DNA of 64,000 bases from Asaia sp037151935 (GTDB taxonomy: Bacteria > Pseudomonadota > Alphaproteobacteria > Acetobacterales > Acetobacteraceae): the NCBI RefSeq assembly GCF_051628905.1, contig NZ_CP157575.1, positions 2,852,001 through 2,916,000 of the forward strand, written 5' to 3'. Below the pieces are notes generated by a model that was not told the DNA's origin, did no database searches, and was given only the letters and a program-made list of their open reading frames with translations. Of this stretch, positions 60,059 to 64,000 are shown piece by piece (positions within the stretch are counted from its first letter, which is position 1; each line of letters opens with the position of its first letter). A program made the position numbers and the translations under genes.

Positions 60059-60994
60059 ATGAGTCGGAACGAATACAGTGTTTTTATCGCAGTTGCCGAT
60101 AGTCTGAGCTACACGCGCGCTGCAAAGCGGCTGGGTGTGCATCCAACCAGCGTTTCGCGCAGTGTCGAGCGTCTGGAGGCCCGTCTTGGGCTGAATCTTG
60201 TCGAGACGGGTTCCGAGGGGTTGCGTCTGACCGAGGCCGGTGAGCGCCTCAGCGCTTTCGTGGCGCCCCTGCTCGATACGCTCGATAATGGTGTGGAAGC
60301 GCTCTGCCGCGATGCTCGCAGCGGCGGTGTGTTGCGTATCGCAGCACCGCCCGAAATTCTGATTTCCTGCGTCAACCCGATCGTCAGGGAGATGCTAGCG
60401 CAAAACCCTGCTCTGCGCGTGTCGCTGGAGGCCAGCGTCAGTCTGCCCGATTTCAAGCGCGCCGAATGTGACGTTTTTCTCAGTCATCGGCGCGATGAAA
60501 TGAATGAAGGCGACTATCGTATCAGGCGCATCGGCACGTATGACATCGCGCTTTTCGCCGCTCCGACGTTGCTGGAGAGGCAGGGCCAGCCGCTGACGCC
60601 GCAGGATCTCGCCTCGTTTCCCTGTCTCGTCCGCCCCGGGGAACAAGGCTGGACGCTCATCCCGGTCGAGGGGGAGGGAGGATCATCGGCCGGGGCACAG
60701 ATCGACATCCAGCTCGACAGCCGTATCGCGGCGACACCTGCGCCGATCCGTCTCGATTTTGCCTGTGCGGGGAGCGGCATTATCGCGGCCAGCCTCGAAC
60801 TATGCGCGCAGCCTCTGGCACAGGGGAAGCTCATGCGTGTCCTGCCCGGCTATCGCCTGCCCTCGGGCGCGCTTTACGCCGCCCAACCCGTAAGACATCA
60901 CACGCGCCCTGTCGCCGAGGCCTTTATCACCCGCCTTATCGAACGGCTGAAACTGAACCGGAAGGAGGCTGACGCGCTGGAAAAAACGCGCTGA
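60059..60994 (+). CDS. LysR family transcriptional regulator
   Basis: 311 residues. N-terminal winged helix with YTRAAKRLGVHPTSVSRSVE (helix-turn-helix) and RLEARLGLNLVETGSEGLRL, then a periplasmic-binding-type effector domain (SGGVLRIAAPPEILISCVNP, FKRAECDVFLSHRRDEMNEG). Divergent from the dehydrogenase/propeller pair, 128 bases apart, the classic layout in which a LysR protein controls its neighbour in response to a pathway metabolite. The effector is unknown. Confidence 0.9.
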   Translation: MSRNEYSVFIAVADSLSYTRAAKRLGVHPTSVSRSVERLEARLGLNLVETGSEGLRLTEAGERLSAFVAPLLDTLDNGVEALCRDARSGGVLRIAAPPEILISCVNPIVREMLAQNPALRVSLEASVSLPDFKRAECDVFLSHRRDEMNEGDYRIRRIGTYDIALFAAPTLLERQGQPLTPQDLASFPCLVRPGEQGWTLIPVEGEGGSSAGAQIDIQLDSRIAATPAPIRLDFACAGSGIIAASLELCAQPLAQGKLMRVLPGYRLPSGALYAAQPVRHHTRPVAEAFITRLIERLKLNRKEADALEKTR

Positions 60995-61029
60995 AGTGCC
61001 ATATCAGGCGTATCTCCCCGGCCTCGGAA

Positions 61030-61041
61030 AAAGGATCCTTT
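61030..61041 (+). promoter_or_regulatory. Palindrome covering the msrB ribosome binding site
   Basis: AAAGGATCCTTT is a perfect 12-base palindrome containing the AAGGA ribosome binding site eight bases before the msrB ATG at 61044. As RNA it could fold only weakly, because there is no loop; two transcripts could pair, or it may be chance. Confidence 0.3.
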
Positions 61042-61043
61042 CC

Positions 61044-61430
61044 ATGAGCGACGATATCCAGATGCCCAGCTGCGGCCTTCCCTTGACCCCCGAACAGCAT
61101 CGTGTGCTGCGCGAGCATGGCACGGAGCGCCCCGGATCGAGCCCGCTCAACGATGAGAAGCGCGAGGGTGTCTATCACTGTGCCGGATGCGAGGCACCGC
61201 TGTTCGATTCCTCGACGAAATACGAGAGCGGCAGCGGTTGGCCGTCTTTTTTTAGCCCGCGTGAGGGCATGACCGAGACCACTATCGACAAGACCCATGG
61301 CATGACCCGCATCGAGGTGCATTGCGCCCAGTGCAAGGGTCATCTCGGTCATGTCTTTCCCGACGGGCCGAAACCGACCGGATTGCGCTTTTGCATGAAC
61401 GGTGTGGCGCTTCGTTTCGAACCAAGCTGA
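61044..61430 (+). CDS. msrB: Peptide-methionine (R)-S-oxide reductase
   Basis: Repairs methionine-R-sulfoxide in proteins, 128 residues, ATG 61044 with AAGGA upstream. Zinc-binding pairs CAGC and CAQC, the ESGSGWPSFFSP substrate loop, and the catalytic Cys in LRFCMNGVALRF. Length is usual. It is 49 bases after lysR and 32 before upp, in the same direction. Confidence 0.95.
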   Translation: MSDDIQMPSCGLPLTPEQHRVLREHGTERPGSSPLNDEKREGVYHCAGCEAPLFDSSTKYESGSGWPSFFSPREGMTETTIDKTHGMTRIEVHCAQCKGHLGHVFPDGPKPTGLRFCMNGVALRFEPS

Positions 61431-61462
61431 CAGCGCAACGATTTTTCGCTAAGGATCGCGCT

Positions 61463-62104
61463 ATGACAGCCCTTCCTCCCTCCCTGGTCGTGCTCGACCA
61501 CCCGCTCGTTCAACACAAGCTGACCCGTTTGCGTCAGGCTTCGACCTCGACTGCGGGGTTTCGTCGGCTCACGCGCGAGCTGAGCCTGCTGATGTGCTAC
61601 GAGGCCACGCGTGACCTCAGCACCGAGCCGGTCGAGATCGACACCCCGCTGGAACGCATGGAGGGGCGCCAGCTCTCGGGCAAGAAGCTCTGCTTCGTGT
61701 CGATCCTGCGTGCCGGTAACGGTATTCTCGACGGTATGCTCGATCTCATTCCCGCGGCCCGCGTGGGTCATGTGGGGCTATACCGCGACCACGACACGCT
61801 CGAAGCGGTCGAATATTACATGAAGCTCCCCGATGACGTGGCCGAGCGCGAATGCATCGTGGTCGATCCCATGCTCGCCACCGGCCATAGCGCGGCAGCG
61901 GCCATCGATCGCATCAAGGCGAGCGGCGTGCGCAAGATCATCTTCGTCTGTCTGCTCGCCGCGCCCGAAGGTGTGGCGTGCCTCGCCGAGCGTCATCCCG
62001 ATGTGCGCGTCGTTACCTGCGCGGTCGATCGCGGTCTGGATGAAAAAGGCTATATCCGCCCAGGTCTGGGCGATGCGGGCGACCGCCTTTTCGGAACACG
62101 CTGA
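61463..62104 (+). CDS. upp: Uracil phosphoribosyltransferase
   Basis: Pyrimidine salvage enzyme converting uracil and PRPP to UMP, 213 residues. ATG 61463 is seven bases after AAGGA; a longer in-frame reading overlaps msrB and is rejected. Motifs: HPLVQHKLTRLRQASTSTAG, VSILRAGNGILDGMLDLIP, the PRPP loop VDPMLATGHSAAAAIDRIK (GH where GG is commoner), and YIRPGLGDAGDRLFGT at the uracil site. The small gene behind it starts two bases after the stop. Confidence 0.95.
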   Translation: MTALPPSLVVLDHPLVQHKLTRLRQASTSTAGFRRLTRELSLLMCYEATRDLSTEPVEIDTPLERMEGRQLSGKKLCFVSILRAGNGILDGMLDLIPAARVGHVGLYRDHDTLEAVEYYMKLPDDVAERECIVVDPMLATGHSAAAAIDRIKASGVRKIIFVCLLAAPEGVACLAERHPDVRVVTCAVDRGLDEKGYIRPGLGDAGDRLFGTR

Positions 62105-62106
62105 TC

Positions 62107-62334
62107 ATGACCAGCGAAGATATCGATGAATGGCTCGATAGCTGGGTCGAAGCCCATTACTCGAGCTGGGGTACTCCCGATCAGGCCGCTCAGGCCTGCG
62201 TCGCCGCAGCGAATAAGGCCGGTATCGCCGAGCGCGATCTGAACGCGGCCACAGGCGGCGATCTGGCCGCTTATCTCGAAGAAGAGGCCGCAGCGATTGC
62301 CGATGCTTCCGGTTCGGCTCCCTCAGACTTCTAA
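62107..62334 (+). CDS. Small protein of unknown function (possibly DUF768-like)
   Basis: 75-residue acidic protein directly after upp (two-base gap), so probably translated with it. It is predicted largely helical: DIDEWLDSWVEAHYSSWGT, DQAAQACVAAANKAGIAERD and GGDLAAYLEEEAAAIADASG. The plan of a WL-containing first helix, a short Ala-rich second helix and an AGI-x-x-x-DL segment resembles small DUF768 proteins of alphaproteobacteria, but I hold this loosely. No binding or catalytic motif is visible. Confidence 0.6.
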   Translation: MTSEDIDEWLDSWVEAHYSSWGTPDQAAQACVAAANKAGIAERDLNAATGGDLAAYLEEEAAAIADASGSAPSDF

Positions 62335-62341
62335 GATCTGC

Positions 62342-62447
62342 GGGCTCTGCCCCGCCCCCCGGAAAGGGGCGCGCCCTTTTCATCCCTGATATAAATGGGT
62401 ATCCAAAGGGCGACGGCCCTTTGGTGGGTTTCAGGGCGAAGCCCTGA
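62342..62447. repeat. Composite palindromic repeat B (BIME-like)
   Basis: 106 bases with four stem-loops: GGGC-TCT-GCCC (62342-62352), AAAGGG/CCCTTT (from 62363), CCAAAGGG-CGACGG-CCCTTTGG (62403-62424, perfect) and TCAGGGC-GAA-GCCCTGA (62431-62447, perfect). The outer GGGC-N3-GCCC hairpins enclose the inner AAAGGG/CCCTTT hairpins, the same plan as repeat A. It sits between the converging small gene and the M16 peptidase gene. Confidence 0.75.
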
Positions 62448-62456
62448 GATTTTCCG

Positions 62457-64000
62457 CTATTTCGGCGCCGGACCGCGAATGATCTGGGCCATGTCTTCGG
62501 GGCGCACCCAGTGATGGAAGGCATCCTGCACCTGTTTGGCGCTCATGGCGTAAACAGCTCTGGCGCGTTCATCGGGTTCGGTAAGAGGCAGGCCAAGATC
62601 GATGAGCGAGAGATATTGTCCGGCGATGCCGCCGAAACTGGCGCGCTCCATGGGGATGGCGCGCAGGATGGACGCCTTGGCGTTAAGAAGCTCGTCATCC
62701 GAAACCGGGCTGGACTGCATGGACGCGACGTTGTGCAGGGCAGCGTCGCGGGCCCTGTTGGTCTTGTCGGGATCCGAGCCGTAGGAGATCATGAAAGCGC
62801 CGCGATTGGCTGACCAGGCAAAATCGGAACCGGCGGTATAGACCATGCCGGTGCGTACGCGCAGATCCTGCATCAGGCGTGACGAGAAGCCGGAACCGAG
62901 CACTTCATTGCCCACTTCTAGCGCATAGCGATCGGGGTTATTCACGCCGCTGGCGACGGTCTGGGCGAGATAGACCGAATCCTGCAAGCGACCCGGATCG
63001 TCGATGACCGCTTGAGAGGGCTTGCTCTGGGGTCTTGCGGGCAGATCGACCACAGGTTGCGGGCCGGTTGCAGACCAGGTGTCGAACGCTGACTCGACTG
63101 AGGCTTTAGCTTTTTCAGGGGTGATGTCACCGATCACGACGATGGTCGTCAGGTCGGGGCGATAGGCGGCTTTATAGAAGCTCTGCACGTCTGCGAGCGA
63201 GATCGATGCGAGAGTCTGTGGCGTCGTCTCGCGCAGTGACGGATCATCAGAGGGGGCGAGGGCTTTGGCCACGGCGCGCTGGAAGCGATAGCCGGGAGAT
63301 TGTAAAACCCCTGCCTGCGCGGCGATGGCCTGCTGTTTCAGGATCATGAAAGCCTGGGCAGGAAAGGCGGGGTGCAGCTCGTTTTCAGCGAGAAGAGCGA
63401 GCGTCTTGTCGAAATTGGCGCTGAGAGTGCTGAGCGAGAACGATATGCCGCCATTGGCATCGGAGGCCAGCGCATCGAGAGCCGCTGCGAAGGCGAGGCG
63501 GTCATGGCTGGTGCTGCCGAACAGGAACAGATCGCTCGTCAGATCGGCAACGCCTTCTTTCCCCTTGGGCTGTTGCAGGTAGCTATTGTGACGGATGGAA
63601 CCGTAGAGACGGATCGTGTGGCTGACATGCTCGGGCTGGACCAGAAGGGTAATGCCATTCTTAAGCGTGTAGCGCGCAGGCAGGCTCAGCGGCTCGGGCT
63701 TGGGCAGATCGGCCAGAGCCGTCGCAGCCCAGTCGGGCAGAGCGATATTCTTGCTGGGCGGGGGCAGAAGCGATTCCGGCCCCTTGGCGCCACCGATCTG
63801 GGGTGACTTGCCGCCTGAGGGAGTCAGGATGCCGGTAACGGCATGAGCGGGGTCGAGCAGGCGCGCAGCCAGCGCATTGACCTGTTCGAGCGTAACACCG
63901 CGATAGGCCTTCACCAGATCGGCGGGTGAGTTCACGCCGCTATAGGCCAGCGCATCGGCCCAGCTCTGGGTCAGATCGGTAATGCCGTTGGCATTGAATT
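62457..64000 (-). CDS. M16 family zinc-metallopeptidase-like protein (5' part outside window)
   Basis: The minus-strand frame is open to the window end, so the N-terminal part is missing; the GTG at 63935 is internal. About 513 codons are visible. They contain the end of one M16 repeat (VTLEQVNALAARLLDPAHA), a linker (LPPPSKNIALPDWAATALAD), and a full second M16 half (YTLKNGITLLVQPEHVSHTI, VVIGDITPEKAKASVESAFD, VLGSGFSSRLMQDLRVRTGM, YTAGSDFAWSANRGAFMISY). The zinc motif HxxEH, if present, would be in the missing first half. Fused two-half M16 proteins are usually periplasmic. Confidence 0.85.
   Translation of the reverse strand, partial: FNANGITDLTQSWADALAYSGVNSPADLVKAYRGVTLEQVNALAARLLDPAHAVTGILTPSGGKSPQIGGAKGPESLLPPPSKNIALPDWAATALADLPKPEPLSLPARYTLKNGITLLVQPEHVSHTIRLYGSIRHNSYLQQPKGKEGVADLTSDLFLFGSTSHDRLAFAAALDALASDANGGISFSLSTLSANFDKTLALLAENELHPAFPAQAFMILKQQAIAAQAGVLQSPGYRFQRAVAKALAPSDDPSLRETTPQTLASISLADVQSFYKAAYRPDLTTIVVIGDITPEKAKASVESAFDTWSATGPQPVVDLPARPQSKPSQAVIDDPGRLQDSVYLAQTVASGVNNPDRYALEVGNEVLGSGFSSRLMQDLRVRTGMVYTAGSDFAWSANRGAFMISYGSDPDKTNRARDAALHNVASMQSSPVSDDELLNAKASILRAIPMERASFGGIAGQYLSLIDLGLPLTEPDERARAVYAMSAKQVQDAFHHWVRPEDMAQIIRGPAPK

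Overview
The window is a stretch of an alphaproteobacterial chromosome, most likely from an acetic acid bacterium (Acetobacteraceae). This rests on the CcrM-type methyltransferase beside rnhB, the alphaproteobacterial style of the RpoB, RpoC and RpoA proteins, the moxR/DUF1285/cca and gpmI/envC/ctpA/rppH gene groups, the high G+C codon use, and a secreted protein whose C-terminal end looks like those of acetic acid bacterial surface proteins. I cannot fix the genus. No rRNA, tRNA, insertion sequence, prophage or CRISPR array is visible.

Positions 1-25062 hold the transcription and translation core: rpoB (5' end outside the window), rpoC, then rpsL-rpsG-tuf (fusA is absent from its usual place), the S10 and spc gene series (rpsJ to rplO), secY, adk, and rpsM-rpsK-rpoA-rplQ. 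Most genes overlap or sit a few bases apart. The larger gaps carry hairpins and promoter-like sequences: a terminator and promoter between rpoC and rpsL, a hairpin between rplE and rpsN, a terminator-like hairpin just before secY, and a good promoter before rpsM. rpsM starts with GTG and rpoA with TTG.

Positions 25345-39289 hold accessory and housekeeping genes: a polyol-permease-type MFS transporter, an ASCH-domain protein, a small DUF1328 membrane protein, a complete MdtABC-like RND efflux operon with its outer membrane lipoprotein on the minus strand, a CsbD-family stress protein, then rnhB and ccrM. A dense cluster of GANTC sites, the CcrM target, lies directly upstream of rnhB-ccrM.

Positions 39290-52818 hold a composite palindromic repeat, a periplasmic ankyrin-type protein, a four-gene minus-strand moxR / DUF58 / BatA-DUF4159 / vWA operon, a divergent DUF1285 / cca / ABC exporter series, and rppH and ctpA. 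Positions 53157-64000 hold a GTG-started secreted protein of unknown function inserted between ctpA and envC, then envC, gpmI, a YWTD/SMP-30 type protein with a 3-hydroxyacyl-CoA-dehydrogenase-like protein and a divergent LysR regulator, msrB, upp, a small unknown protein, a second composite palindrome, and the 3' part of an M16 peptidase gene that runs out of the window. The two composite palindromes share a mirror-image four-hairpin architecture and both lie between converging genes.
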